From the NCBI RefSeq assembly GCF_001475935.1, contig NZ_LDQA01000028.1, forward strand, positions 124,001-188,000: DNA of 64,000 nucleotides, given 5' to 3'. Positions within the stretch are counted from its first letter, which is position 1. Each line of letters starts with the position of its first letter. A model generated the notes under the pieces. It made no database searches and had not been told where the DNA came from. It worked only from the letters and a program-made list of their open reading frames with translations. This document shows positions 17,787 through 26,688 of the stretch, one piece after another. A program made the position numbers and the translations under genes. The DNA is from Aureimonas ureilytica. GTDB taxonomy: Bacteria > Pseudomonadota > Alphaproteobacteria > Rhizobiales > Rhizobiaceae.

Positions 17787-18190
17787 CAGAACCCCTCCCC
17801 ATGCTCGCCCGGCAACGTCAGCTGGCGGCAGGCGCGCGACAATTGCTCCATGCGCGTCAACAGCCGATCGAAATCGGGATCGTCGCGCTCGTCCTCGATC
17901 CGCTGCAAGGCATAGGCGACGCTTGTTCGGTCCCGCCCGAACCCTTTGGCGACGAAGACCAGCGGCAGCTGAAAGGCGACATGGGCGAGGTAGATCGCCG
18001 TGTGCCGAGCATGGGCGATGTCGGCGCGCGCCCGGCGCGGAGACAGGATGTCGGGCGCGGCAATACCGAAGAAGGCCGAGACGATCTCGGCCGACACCTG
18101 GCATTGCAGCCGCTGCTGCTGGGGGGGAATGGGCAGGAAGCGAGGCAGCGGTCGCGGACCCGGATTCGGCCGATGGCTTTGGTGAGGCAT
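17786..18190 (-). CDS. DnaA domain IV-like DNA-binding protein (no ATPase domain)
   Basis: 134 residues. The C-terminal two thirds resemble the DNA-binding domain IV of the replication initiator DnaA: 'ARHTAIYLAHVAFQLPLVFV', then 'GFGRDRTSVAYALQRIED'. No AAA+ region is present. The ATG at 18190 has AAGAGGA upstream. It forms an operon with the DUF6456 gene. An alphaproteobacterial LexA-type site lies 73 bp upstream. It may bind DnaA-box-like sequences, but the target is unknown. Confidence 0.8.
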   Translation of the reverse strand: MPHQSHRPNPGPRPLPRFLPIPPQQQRLQCQVSAEIVSAFFGIAAPDILSPRRARADIAHARHTAIYLAHVAFQLPLVFVAKGFGRDRTSVAYALQRIEDERDDPDFDRLLTRMEQLSRACRQLTLPGEHGEGF

Positions 18191-18262
18191 GAATGTCCTC
18201 TTTGGAATCACAAGGCCGAAGGCTAAGCCATGTCCAGCGCATGTAGGATTATTTTCTTATAT

Positions 18263-18277
18263 GTTCTCTTTTTGTTC
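18263..18277. promoter_or_regulatory. LexA-type SOS box GTTC-N7-GTTC
   Basis: GTTC (18263-18266), TCTTTTT, GTTC (18274-18277) matches the alphaproteobacterial LexA direct-repeat consensus exactly. It is placed 73 bp before the DnaA-domain-IV-like gene (minus) and 135 bp before the hypothetical gene at 18413 (plus). The surrounding AT-rich stretch (18246-18277) is suitable for a promoter. Binding is inferred. Confidence 0.55.
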
Positions 18278-18412
18278 TAGCATCAAACCCAGGTCCGCCA
18301 AGGGTTTGGGACCCGCTTTTCCACAAGCGCAGAGCGAAAAGCCGGCGAACTTATCCCCCGATCGGCCGATGGCCTCACCCTCGCAGGACATCCCGATCCC
18401 GGAGACAGTCTC

Positions 18413-18928
18413 ATGCCGCCCAAATTCGACAGCCCTGCCATCGCGCGTTTCGAAGCCGAGCTTCGTCAGGCGGCGCGCGCCTTTGCGGCCCGCGACCTCG
18501 CCCGCCCCGAAACGGGGGAAGCGGCCGCGCTCGCCTTTGCGCGCCGCTTCGGGCTCGTGTCGCTGAAGGAAAACCATTTGAACGAGATCGGCACGGATGT
18601 GCGCGCCAAACTCGCGGCCCGTCTGGAAGAGGAAAACGCACGTCTTTTGAGGGCAGCCCGCCGCCAAGCGCCCGGCTACGATCTCAATCGCCACATGACC
18701 GTACGCCGAGCCTTGAACGCACTCGTCGCCGGCTGCGCCGCCTCCGCCTTGGCCCAGCCGACGCCCGACAAGCCGCTTTCGGGCCGTGAATTGAACAACC
18801 GTTTCCGAGCCCGCCCGAGGCGACGGTTGGCTCACCCGGGTGAGACGGCGTCCGGCGCGAGCCGCGTCAGCAGCGCTTCGAGATCGCCGGCGATGGCCCT
18901 GTCGCTGGCCGCCTGCATGGCGCGGTAG
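18413..18928 (+). CDS. Hypothetical protein
   Basis: Up to 171 residues; unrecognised. Helical and charged in the first 110 residues (FEAELRQAARAFAARDLARP, LEEENARLLRAARRQAPG), then a basic tail. The start has GGAGA 7 nt upstream. The last 97 bp overlap the convergent ModE-type regulator, so the true end could reflect weak selection on the tail. It may share the LexA-type site at 18263. Confidence 0.5.
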   Translation: MPPKFDSPAIARFEAELRQAARAFAARDLARPETGEAAALAFARRFGLVSLKENHLNEIGTDVRAKLAARLEEENARLLRAARRQAPGYDLNRHMTVRRALNALVAGCAASALAQPTPDKPLSGRELNNRFRARPRRRLAHPGETASGASRVSSASRSPAMALSLAACMAR

Positions 18929-19218
18929 CGCCTGACGATCTCCAGCCCGAGCGCGGTCAAGGCCGCGCCGCCATGCCCTGCGCCGCCGCGATGCATCTCG
19001 ACCAGCGGCGCGTCGAACGTGGTGTTCAGTTCCTCCACCAGCGTCCAGGCGCGCTTGTAGCTCATGCCCATGCGCCGCCCGGCCGCCGCGATCGAACCGG
19101 TGTCTCCGATGCCTTCGAGAAGATCGATCCGCCCCGGCCCGACGATCCGTTTCTCGCCGAAGACGAATCGCAGGCGCGTGACATGGGAGGCGGTGGGTTT
19201 TGGCGGCGTCTCGTCCAT
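18832..19218 (-). CDS. ModE-type winged-helix transcriptional regulator
   Basis: 128 residues. This is the ModE N-terminal winged-helix domain alone: 'RIDLLEGIGDTGSIAAAGRR', then 'GMSYKRAWTLVEELNTTF', then 'GGAGHGGAALTALGLEIV' as the wing. No molybdate-binding TOBE domains follow, so it is the short LysR-like/ModE form common in Proteobacteria. Family members often regulate molybdate transport; a molybdoenzyme operon lies about 5 kb away in this window, but a link is only suggestive. Confidence 0.85.
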   Translation of the reverse strand: MDETPPKPTASHVTRLRFVFGEKRIVGPGRIDLLEGIGDTGSIAAAGRRMGMSYKRAWTLVEELNTTFDAPLVEMHRGGAGHGGAALTALGLEIVRRYRAMQAASDRAIAGDLEALLTRLAPDAVSPG

Positions 19219-19295
19219 GCGGGGCTGCTCGCGGTGGGTCTCCGGGTCGCCAGGCTAACGAGTGTCGCCGCCCCTGCCCAGACCCGCCGCCGGGC

Positions 19296-19979
19296 TCAGT
19301 CGTTGTGGACCCGGTAATGCAGTTTCACGATTCCGTCCTGGCCCGCCTCGCAGGAAAGAAGCTCCAGCTTGCGCGAGCCGCGCCAGTCCGGCCTGATATC
19401 GAAGAGGCTCGGCGCGTCCGGCCGCCCGTCCGTCAGCGGCAGGACGAACTGCACGATCTCGTCCACCAGCCCAGCATTCAGCACAGATCCGTTGACCCCG
19501 CCTCCGCCTTCCAGAAGCAGGCGCTGGATGCCGAGATCGCGCGCCAGCGTGTCCATCACCTTGGCAAAGTCGATCTCGTCCTTGCCGCCGAAGATATAGG
19601 ACACGCCGCGCTTGCGCAGGAAGGCGAGATAATCGTCGGACACCCCCTCCGCGAGAATCGCGACGAAATGCTCGCCGTCGATATGGTCGCGCTTCCAGTT
19701 CAGCTTGCCGGTGCGATCGACCGCGATGGCGAACTTGCCCGCCTTCGGCTGGGCGTACCAGTTCGTGCGCTCGATCGGCCCGGTGGCGAGCCCTCGCTCC
19801 CATTCGCCGCCCGCGTCGAAATCCTCTTCCATCGTCACGCGCCCGACCAGCCAGGCATCGCCCTTCAGTTCTTCATGAGCCGATTCGAAGATGTCGGACG
19901 GAGCGTCGATCGCCCAGTCCTGCGTGAGGACGCGGCCGTCGATGGAGGTCATCATGAGGCAGAGAATATGAGGCTTCAC
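19296..19979 (-). CDS. Dihydrofolate reductase family / RibD C-terminal-like reductase
   Basis: About 227 residues. The fold signature is that of the RibD-C / DHFR-like reductases: 'MMTSIDGRVLTQDWAI' at the N-terminus, 'DAWLVGRVTMEEDF', and 'GIQRLLLEGGGGVNGSVLNA' followed by 'LVDEIVQFVLPL'. The stand-alone form lacks the RibD deaminase domain, so it is probably an NAD(P)H-dependent reductase of unknown substrate. A GTG at 19979 is used; an ATG nine codons later is an alternative. Confidence 0.82.
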   Translation of the reverse strand: MKPHILCLMMTSIDGRVLTQDWAIDAPSDIFESAHEELKGDAWLVGRVTMEEDFDAGGEWERGLATGPIERTNWYAQPKAGKFAIAVDRTGKLNWKRDHIDGEHFVAILAEGVSDDYLAFLRKRGVSYIFGGKDEIDFAKVMDTLARDLGIQRLLLEGGGGVNGSVLNAGLVDEIVQFVLPLTDGRPDAPSLFDIRPDWRGSRKLELLSCEAGQDGIVKLHYRVHND

Positions 19980-20005
19980 AGAGGATCGCTTTCCAGAACA
20001 CAAGT

Positions 20006-20036
20006 GAAAACGAAAATGCCGGCCCGAAGGCCGGCG
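20006..20036 (-). terminator. Intrinsic terminator after the alcohol dehydrogenase gene
   Basis: A perfect 7-bp stem GCCGGCC / GGCCGGC with a CGAA/TTCG tetraloop (20018-20035). On the minus strand it is followed by a T-rich run (ATTTTCGTTTT). It lies downstream of the dehydrogenase stop at 20065. Confidence 0.75.
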
Positions 20037-20064
20037 TTCCCGAACTCGAAAGGCCGACGGCCGA

Positions 20065-21132
20065 TCAGGCCGCCTGCTTCGTCTCGGCCAGCGAGGCCAT
20101 GTCGATCACGAATCGATAATGAACGTCGCCCTTCACCGTGCGGTCGAAGGCTTCGTTGATTTCGGCGATCTTGATCGTCTCGATGTCGCAGGAAATCCCA
20201 TGCTCGGCACAGAAATCGAGCATTTCCTGTGTTTCGGCGATGCCGCCGATCAGCGATCCGAGCACCGTCTTGCGGCCGAAGATGAGGTTGACGCCGCTCA
20301 CCGGCGGGTCGAGCGGGCCGATCACGCCGACGATGATATGGGTGCCGTCGCGCTTCAGCGTCGCGATATAAGGGTTGAGGTCGTGCGGCACGGGCACCGT
20401 GTCGAGGATGAAGTCGAACGTGCCGGCGAGCGCCTTCATCTCTTCTTCGTTGGTGGAGAGCACGACATGGGTGCAGCCGAGTTCGCGCGCTTCGGCTTCC
20501 TTGGAAGCCGAGCGGGTGAAGAGCGTCACTTCAGCGCCCATGGCGACGCCGAACTTGATCGCCATATGGCCGAGGCCGCCGAGACCCACCACGGCCAGCT
20601 TCTGGCCCTTGGCAAGGCCGACATGCTTCAGCGGCGAATAGGTCGTGATGCCGGCGCAGAGCAGCGGGGCTGCGGCGGCGAGATCGAGATTCTCGGGCAT
20701 CCGCAGAACGAACTTGTCGCGGACGATGATCTGATCGCTATAGCCGCCATAGGTCGGCTGCCCGTCACGACGATCCTCGCCGGCATAGGTCGGCGTCATG
20801 CCGTTCTCGCAATATTGTTCCAGCCCCTCGGCGCAGGACGGGCATTCCTGGCAGGAATCGACCATGCAGCCGACGCCGACTTTATCGCCGACCTTGTAAG
20901 TGCTGACAGCCGATCCGACCTCGACCACGCGGCCGACGATTTCGTGGCCCGGCACCAGCGGGAAGGTCGCGACGCCCCAGTCGTTGTGGGCCTGATGGAT
21001 GTCGGAATGGCAGACGCCGCAATGGGTGATCTCGATGCGGACATCATCCTCGCGCAGGTCGCGCCGCTCGAAGCTCCAAGGCTTCATCGGGGCGCCGGCT
21101 TCCGTGCAGGCAAAACCGTAGCTGGGTGTCAT
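20065..21132 (-). CDS. Zinc-dependent NAD(P) alcohol dehydrogenase (CAD/YahK type)
   Basis: 355 residues of the medium-chain dehydrogenase family. Catalytic zinc ligands are C38 (in 'CGVCHSDIHQAH') and H63/E64 (in 'PGHEIVG'). The structural zinc set is C94, C97, C100, C108. The nucleotide-binding motif is 'GLGGLGHMAIKFG'. The pattern matches the cinnamyl-alcohol-dehydrogenase-like aldehyde reductases, which reduce aldehydes to alcohols with NADPH; the physiological substrate cannot be read from sequence. The ATG at 21132 has GAAGGGA upstream. Confidence 0.9.
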   Translation of the reverse strand: MTPSYGFACTEAGAPMKPWSFERRDLREDDVRIEITHCGVCHSDIHQAHNDWGVATFPLVPGHEIVGRVVEVGSAVSTYKVGDKVGVGCMVDSCQECPSCAEGLEQYCENGMTPTYAGEDRRDGQPTYGGYSDQIIVRDKFVLRMPENLDLAAAAPLLCAGITTYSPLKHVGLAKGQKLAVVGLGGLGHMAIKFGVAMGAEVTLFTRSASKEAEARELGCTHVVLSTNEEEMKALAGTFDFILDTVPVPHDLNPYIATLKRDGTHIIVGVIGPLDPPVSGVNLIFGRKTVLGSLIGGIAETQEMLDFCAEHGISCDIETIKIAEINEAFDRTVKGDVHYRFVIDMASLAETKQAA

Positions 21133-21345
21133 GGTGCAATCCCTTCTGGCGCATCGGCTGTCACAACCGGTCGCGCGCGAAATATATGCTGCGATCGCTG
21201 CGCGGCCAGTGCAAAACGAAAGCTTGGCTGACGACCCCGGCCCCGCGCGTCTGTTCTCCACGGCTATTCCTGCATTCATGCCGCTTGTGGCGTCCGCCAT
21301 TGTTGTCTAGCGATCAAAAGCATCAGGCTTGGGAGGCATTCGCCT

Positions 21346-22269
21346 ATGATCGTGGTTTTCGGCTCGTTGAACGTCGATTTGGTCTGCCGGGTCGAGGCGA
21401 TTCCCAAGCCCGGCGAAACCGTGCTCGCGCCGCGCTACGAGCGGATGCCCGGCGGCAAGGGCGCCAATCAGGCGACGGCTGCCGCGCGCGCCGGTGCGCA
21501 GACGCTGTTTGCCGGCGCGGTCGGGCGCGATTCCTTCGGCGAGGAAGAGGCTGCGATCCTGGAGCGCGAAGGGATCGACGTGTCCGCGCTCGCCCGTGTC
21601 GAGGAGGCAACGGGTTGCGCCTTCATCACGGTGGCGGCCGATGGCGAGAACGCCATCACGGTGGCGAGCGGCGCCAACCGCTTGGCCGACGCGGCGAGCC
21701 TTGCCTCGGTCTGGACGAAATCCCCCTCCGCGATCGTGCTCCAGATGGAACTGCCCTTCGAGGAGACCCTGCGGGCGGCGCGCGAGGCGCGCGACCATGG
21801 CGTGCGGGTGGTTCTCAATCTCGCCCCCGTGCCGGCTGTCGATTCGGCTTCGCTGCGCGCGCTCTTCGCCGCCAGCGACATTCTGATCGTCAACGAGCAT
21901 GAGCTGGCCGAATCCGCCGCGATCCTCTCCGTTTCGGGCGGCGACGCCGATGCACTCGCCAACGCTTTGGCGACCGAGGCAGGCATCACCGTTCTCGCCA
22001 CGCTCGGCGGCGACGGCGCGCTGATCGCGACGGGCCAAGGCGTGAGCGAACGTTTCCGCGCGCCTCGCATCGAGCCGGTGGACACGACCGGCGCGGGCGA
22101 CACGCTGTGCGGCGTTCTGGCCGCCGGTCTCGACGCCGGCCTGTCGCTTTCCGACGCCACGCAGCGCGCCGTCGCGGCCGCTTCGCTCGCCTGTCTCTCG
22201 TTCGGCGCGCGCAGCGCCATGCCGAAGGCGGAGGCGATCGACGCGTTCCTGGTTGGGGGGCAGGCCTGA
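21346..22269 (+). CDS. rbsK: Ribokinase (PfkB family)
   Basis: 307 residues. Phosphorylates D-ribose at O5. The PfkB signatures are present: 'MPGGKGANQATAAARAG' near residue 32 and 'PVDTTGAGDTLCGVLAAGLD' with the catalytic Asp of the anion hole near 248. 'GSLNVDLVCRVEAIPKPGET' at the N-terminus is typical of RbsK. Its stop overlaps the ATG of the next kinase (TGATG). No ribose transporter is nearby, so specificity for ribose over another pentose is inferred. Confidence 0.85.
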   Translation: MIVVFGSLNVDLVCRVEAIPKPGETVLAPRYERMPGGKGANQATAAARAGAQTLFAGAVGRDSFGEEEAAILEREGIDVSALARVEEATGCAFITVAADGENAITVASGANRLADAASLASVWTKSPSAIVLQMELPFEETLRAAREARDHGVRVVLNLAPVPAVDSASLRALFAASDILIVNEHELAESAAILSVSGGDADALANALATEAGITVLATLGGDGALIATGQGVSERFRAPRIEPVDTTGAGDTLCGVLAAGLDAGLSLSDATQRAVAAASLACLSFGARSAMPKAEAIDAFLVGGQA

Positions 22270-23237
22270 TGGCGGGAGCCTCCAAGCCGCGTATCGCCTT
22301 TCTCGGCGAGTGCATGGTCGAACTCTATCACCGCCCCGGCGACGAGGTCAGCGTCATGCGCCGCACGGTGGGCGGCGACACGCTGAACGCCGCCGTCTAT
22401 TGCCGCCGCGCGCTCGGCGAGACCGGCGCGGCCGATGTCCATTACGTGACCCGCGTCGGCGACGACGCCTTCGGCCTCGAAATTCCTGCCTTCATCCGTG
22501 ACGAAGGCGTCGAGACGGAGCATGTCGAGATCGCCAAGGGCGAGACGACCGGGCTCTACGCCATCTCGCGCGACGACAAGGGCGAGCGGTCCTTTTCCTA
22601 TTGGCGCTCGGCCTCGGCCGCGCGCCGCCTTTTTGCCGAGGGCCGCGACGAGGCACTGGAAGCGGAGATCGAAGGTTTCGACGGGCTCGTCTATTCCGGC
22701 ATCTCGCTCGCCATTCTCTCCCCCGAAGGGCGCGAGCGGCTTCTGACACTCGCCGGCCGCATGAAGGCAGCGGGGCGCATTGTCGCCTTCGACGGCAATT
22801 ATCGCCCTCGCCTCTGGGCTTCGAGGGAGGAAGCGGCAGAGACCATCGCCCGCGCCCATGCCCATGCCAGCCTCAGCCTGCCGGGTCTCGACGACGAGCA
22901 GGTTCTCTATTGCGATCCGGATGCGACCAGCGCTGTGCGCCGCCTCCTCGCGCTCGGCGCGACCAGCGCCATCGTGAAATCGGGCGGCGAACCGGCCCTT
23001 CTGGGTGACGCCACGGGCCTGCGCGAAGTCGCGGGCGTCCAAGCGCCGCGCATCGTGGACACGACCTCGGCCGGCGACAGTTTCAACGGCGCGGCGCTCG
23101 CCGCTCTCGTCAGCGGCGCGAGCCTGGAAGAGGCCGCGCGCGCGGGCCATCGCATGGCGAGCGCCGTGATCGGCGAATATGGCGCGATCGTCCCGCGCGA
23201 GGCGACATGGTGGGCCGAGGGCCCGCGCCAAGACTAA
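22269..23237 (+). CDS. kdgK: PfkB sugar kinase, probable 2-keto-3-deoxygluconate kinase
   Basis: 322 residues. 'FLGECMVELYHRPGDE' and 'RRTVGGDTLNAAVYCRR' resemble KdgK, which phosphorylates 2-keto-3-deoxygluconate to KDPG. The C-terminal PfkB motif is 'VDTTSAGDSFNGAALAAL'. It is translationally coupled to the ribokinase gene, forming a two-kinase operon ending at a bidirectional terminator. Other PfkB substrates cannot be excluded. Confidence 0.8.
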   Translation: MAGASKPRIAFLGECMVELYHRPGDEVSVMRRTVGGDTLNAAVYCRRALGETGAADVHYVTRVGDDAFGLEIPAFIRDEGVETEHVEIAKGETTGLYAISRDDKGERSFSYWRSASAARRLFAEGRDEALEAEIEGFDGLVYSGISLAILSPEGRERLLTLAGRMKAAGRIVAFDGNYRPRLWASREEAAETIARAHAHASLSLPGLDDEQVLYCDPDATSAVRRLLALGATSAIVKSGGEPALLGDATGLREVAGVQAPRIVDTTSAGDSFNGAALAALVSGASLEEAARAGHRMASAVIGEYGAIVPREATWWAEGPRQD

Positions 23238-23244
23238 GAGCGGC

Positions 23245-23393
23245 TAACAAAATCTCCGGGCGGAGGATGGTCGAAGGATTTTCGCTCATGGACGAGGAGC
23301 GAAGCGCAGTCGATGCCGGCGGCATCGGCGAGCATTCGCGACGAAGGCCCTGACGAAAAGACTCGACCAGCCGACCCCGCGAGATTTTTGTTA
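23245..23393. repeat. Short inverted-repeat element, MITE-like
   Basis: The ends CTAACAAAATCTC (23244-23256) and GAGATTTTTGTTAG (23381-23394) are inverted repeats differing only by one A in a run. If the TA inside each end is a target duplication, the element is about 149 bp with ACAAAATCTC termini. An internal GATGCC/GGCATC hairpin is also present and there is no convincing gene. This is the form of a non-autonomous Tc1/mariner- or IS630-like element; copies elsewhere are untested. Confidence 0.5.
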
Positions 23394-23410
23394 GGTGGTC
23401 TAAAACAAAC

Positions 23411-23443
23411 CAAAGGCGCCGGATCGCTCCAGCGCCTTTTCTC
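23411..23443. terminator. Bidirectional terminator between kdgK-like and aldehyde oxidoreductase genes
   Basis: AAAGGCGC (23412-23419) pairs with GCGCCTTT (23432-23439), flanked by A-rich sequence on the left and TTTTCTCTTT on the right, so it can serve both convergent operons. Confidence 0.7.
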
Positions 23444-23458
23444 TTTGTGCCGGGCCGA

Positions 23459-25705
23459 TCACTCGGCCGCGATACGATGTCCGTTCGTCGGCAGGCCGGC
23501 GAGGATCTTGTCCAGCGTCATCGGATAGTCGCGCACGCGCACGCCGCAAGCGTTGTAGATCGCGTTCGTCACCGCTGCGCCGACGCCGCAGATGGCAAGT
23601 TCGCCGATGCCCTTGCCGGCCAGCGGGCTTGCCGCGTGGTCGCGCTCCGGCATTAGAACCACCTCGAGCTGCGGAACGTCCGCATTCACCGGCACATGAT
23701 ATTCGGCCAGATCATGGTTCACGAGAAGGCCGTTGCGCACGTCCACGACCAATTCTTCCGTCAGCGCCGTGCCGATGCCGAAAATCTGCCCGCCATAGCA
23801 CTGGGACGTCGCCGTCTTCTCGTTGAGAATGCGGCCCGCCGAACCGACCGTCAGAAGCCGGCGCACACGCACCTCGCCGGTGACGGCATTGACGCCGACC
23901 TCGCAGAAATGCGCGCCATAGCTCGCCTGATGGGTGTTCTGAGACGTCTTGCCCGGCTTGAAATTGCCGGTCATCACGATCGGGCCATCGGAGAGAACCT
24001 GCGACAGCGGCGTCTGGCGATTGCCCGAGATCACCGTCCCGTCCTTCAGCGTCATGTCCTCGGCCTTGACGCCGAGCTTCTTGGCGAGCGCCTCGACGAT
24101 GCCCTCGCAGGCCGTGTAGACGGCCGAGCCCGAGGAGTTCGCGCCCCAGGAGCCGCCGGAGCCCGGTGCCTGCGGCAGGCGCGAATCGCCGAGGCTTACC
24201 TCGACATTCTCATGCGGCAGACCCAGCATCTCGGCCGCGATCTGCTGCAGGATCGTGTAGGTGCCGGTGCCGATATCGGTCATATCCGTCTCGACGCTGG
24301 CATGGCCGCTGCCGAGCAGCGTGACGCGAGCGGACGCTTGCTGGAGCATGTTCTTGCGCGAGGCCGCTGCCATGCCCATGCCGATCAGCCATTCGCCCTC
24401 GCGCCGCGTGCCGGGCTTGGCCGAGCGCTTCGCCCAACCGAAGCGGCGGGCGCCCTCGTCCATGCACTCCACCAACATGCGCGAGGAGAAGGGCAGCCCG
24501 TCCTGCGGATCGACCTCCGGCTCGTTGCGCTTGCGGAACTCGATCGGGTCGAGCCCCAGCTGCTCGGCCATCTCATCCATGGCGTTTTCGAGCGCCAGCA
24601 TGCCGACCGCCTCGCCCGGCGCGCGCATGGAGGAGGAAAGCAGCAGGTTGAGGTTCACCTTGCGATGCGTCACCTGCCGGTTCTCGCCGGCATAGAGAAA
24701 GACGGTCGAGATGCCCGCCGGCTCGAAGAACTCGTCGCCGCGCGAATTGCTGGTGATCGTGTCATGGGCGATCGCCTGGATGCGCCCCGCCTTGTCGGTG
24801 GCGAGCCGCACGCGCTGAATCGTGTCGGAGCGGCGCGAGGTCGCCTGATAGACCTGCTGGCGCGTCAGCATCACCTTGACCGGCCGCCCCAGCTTGCGCG
24901 ACGCCATGGAGGCGAAGACGCTTTCCGGCCCGATGCCGAGCTTGCCGCCGAAACCGCCGCCGATATAGCGGTTCACCATGTGAACCTTGGACGCGGAGAT
25001 ACCCAGCGCCTTGGCCAGCTGGCTCACATTGGTGGATACCAGCTGATAGCAGCCATAGAGCGTCAGCTCGCCGTCCTTCCAATCCGCCACGGCGGAATGG
25101 GGCTCCATGGCCGAATGGCTCTGGCTGGGCGTCGTATAGGTGACGTCGAACTGCACCTCCGCCTCGGCGAAGGCCTTATCGAAATTCCCGCGCTTCACGG
25201 TCGAGGGCATGGCCCCGGAGCCCTTGGGCGGCTCGTAGGCGTTCTCCTTCTCGGCCTCGAGGTCGTAGACGCCCTCGACCGGCTCGAACTCGACCTCGAC
25301 CAGACGGGCGGCATCACGCGCGATCTCGAAGCTCGTCGCGACGACGAGGCAGATCGGCTGGCCGTAATGGACGACCTCGCCCTTGATCGCGGCCGGCATG
25401 TTGTCGTTCGGATCGGCCGAGGCGCGGGGTCCGTCGTCCTCGTAGATCACGTCGAGCACGCCCGCCTTGGCGAGTGCGGCCATCGTGTCGACGCGCTTGA
25501 TGCGCCCCGCGCCGGTCCCCGCCGTCACGACGAAACCATAGGCGACCTCAGGCCCGGTCATGTTCTCATAGGCGTAGCGCGCCCGACCCGTGACCTTCAG
25601 CGGTCCCTCGAACCGGTCGATGCCCTTGCCGATGACGTTCTGTACGCCGGCGTCGAGACGGGTCTCACCGACCGGCTCGTTCATCTTGAGATTGAACGTA
25701 TCCAT
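23459..25705 (-). CDS. paoC: Molybdopterin subunit of PaoABC-type aldehyde oxidoreductase
   Basis: 748 residues, close to E. coli PaoC (732). Binds the molybdenum cofactor and oxidises aldehydes. Xanthine-oxidase family features: 'GKGIDRFEGPLKVTGRARYA' near the start, 'RYIGGGFGGKLGIGPESVF', 'GSGGSWGANSSGSAVYTACE', and the catalytic Glu in 'GKGIGEL' (E702). It ends a three-gene operon in the order Fe-S, FAD, Mo, each overlapping by 4 bp. PaoABC detoxifies aromatic aldehydes in E. coli; the substrate here is inferred. An XdhC-like cofactor chaperone is not seen nearby. Confidence 0.88.
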   Translation of the reverse strand: MDTFNLKMNEPVGETRLDAGVQNVIGKGIDRFEGPLKVTGRARYAYENMTGPEVAYGFVVTAGTGAGRIKRVDTMAALAKAGVLDVIYEDDGPRASADPNDNMPAAIKGEVVHYGQPICLVVATSFEIARDAARLVEVEFEPVEGVYDLEAEKENAYEPPKGSGAMPSTVKRGNFDKAFAEAEVQFDVTYTTPSQSHSAMEPHSAVADWKDGELTLYGCYQLVSTNVSQLAKALGISASKVHMVNRYIGGGFGGKLGIGPESVFASMASRKLGRPVKVMLTRQQVYQATSRRSDTIQRVRLATDKAGRIQAIAHDTITSNSRGDEFFEPAGISTVFLYAGENRQVTHRKVNLNLLLSSSMRAPGEAVGMLALENAMDEMAEQLGLDPIEFRKRNEPEVDPQDGLPFSSRMLVECMDEGARRFGWAKRSAKPGTRREGEWLIGMGMAAASRKNMLQQASARVTLLGSGHASVETDMTDIGTGTYTILQQIAAEMLGLPHENVEVSLGDSRLPQAPGSGGSWGANSSGSAVYTACEGIVEALAKKLGVKAEDMTLKDGTVISGNRQTPLSQVLSDGPIVMTGNFKPGKTSQNTHQASYGAHFCEVGVNAVTGEVRVRRLLTVGSAGRILNEKTATSQCYGGQIFGIGTALTEELVVDVRNGLLVNHDLAEYHVPVNADVPQLEVVLMPERDHAASPLAGKGIGELAICGVGAAVTNAIYNACGVRVRDYPMTLDKILAGLPTNGHRIAAE

Positions 25706-26688
25706 CAGCTCTCTCCACGCGTTGCGTCATGCAGAACGGCCGGCAGGGTGCGGCGCGTCAGCTCGATCTTGAAGTCGTTCTCGCCGAAGCCCTTGGCGTC
25801 CTTCAGGAGGATATCGGCAGCCTTGGCGAAGAGCTGATCGCTGGGCGTCTCGCCCTTCAAGGCGTCCTCCACGGCCGCGTCGCGCCAAGGCACGGTGCCG
25901 AGACCGCCGAAAGCGAGCTTCGCCTCGGCGATACGCCCGCCTTCCATCCGCACGATCGCGGCGACGGACACAAGCGCGAAGGCATAGGACGCGCGGTCGC
26001 GCACCTTGCGATAGAGATGAACGCCGTCCACGGGCTTGGGCAGGCGGACGGCGGTGATGAGTTCGCCGGGCTCCAGATTGGTCTCGATCTGCGGCGTGCC
26101 ACCCGGCAGGCGATGAAGCTCGGCGATCGGAATCTCGCGCGTCGAGCCGTCGCTCTTCTGCGTTTCGATCACCGCGTCCAGCGCCCGCATGGCGACCGCC
26201 ATATCGGACGGATGGGTCGCGATACAGGCCTCCGACGTGCCGAGAATGGCGAGGATGCGGTTGAAGCCTTCCCGCCCGTCGCAGCCCGAGCCCGGCTCGC
26301 GCTTGTTGCAGCGCGCCGTCGTCTCGTAGAAATAGCCGCAGCGCGTGCGCTGGAGGAGATTGCCCCCGGTGGTCGCCTTGTTGCGCAGCTGGCCCGACGC
26401 ACCCGCCAGAAGGGCGCGGGACAGAACGGCATAGTCGCGCCGCACACGCTCGTCGGCCGCCAGCTCGCTGTTGCTGACGAGCGCGCCGATCCGCAGGCCC
26501 CCGTCCACCTCCTCGATCGACTTCAGCGCCAGACGGTTGATGTCGACCAGCTTGCTCGGCGTCTCGATCTGGAGCTTCATCAGGTCGAGAAGATTGGTCC
26601 CGCCCGCGATGAACCGCGCACTGGCCTCGGCGGCGATATGGGCGGCCTCGCGCGGGTCGCTCGCGCGCTGATACTCGAACTGTTTCAC
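25705..26688 (-). CDS. paoB: FAD-binding subunit of PaoABC-type aldehyde oxidoreductase
   Basis: 327 residues. '[19 protein letters not shown]' is the FAD-binding loop of the CO-dehydrogenase-type flavoprotein fold. A four-Cys insertion ('[20 protein letters not shown]' followed by 'SGCDG') is the mark of the PaoB type, which carries an extra [4Fe-4S] cluster. '[20 protein letters not shown]' follows. The GTG at 26688 overlaps the Fe-S subunit stop, and its own stop overlaps the Mo subunit ATG. Confidence 0.87.
   Translation of the reverse strand: MKQFEYQRASDPREAAHIAAEASARFIAGGTNLLDLMKLQIETPSKLVDINRLALKSIEEVDGGLRIGALVSNSELAADERVRRDYAVLSRALLAGASGQLRNKATTGGNLLQRTRCGYFYETTARCNKREPGSGCDGREGFNRILAILGTSEACIATHPSDMAVAMRALDAVIETQKSDGSTREIPIAELHRLPGGTPQIETNLEPGELITAVRLPKPVDGVHLYRKVRDRASYAFALVSVAAIVRMEGGRIAEAKLAFGGLGTVPWRDAAVEDALKGETPSDQLFAKAADILLKDAKGFGENDFKIELTRRTLPAVLHDATRGES

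Noticed and set aside
23696-25837. A 713-codon open frame opposite the molybdopterin subunit gene
   Set aside because: Shadow of paoC; the product has no recognisable domain and is His/Arg/Leu-rich as expected from an antisense frame.
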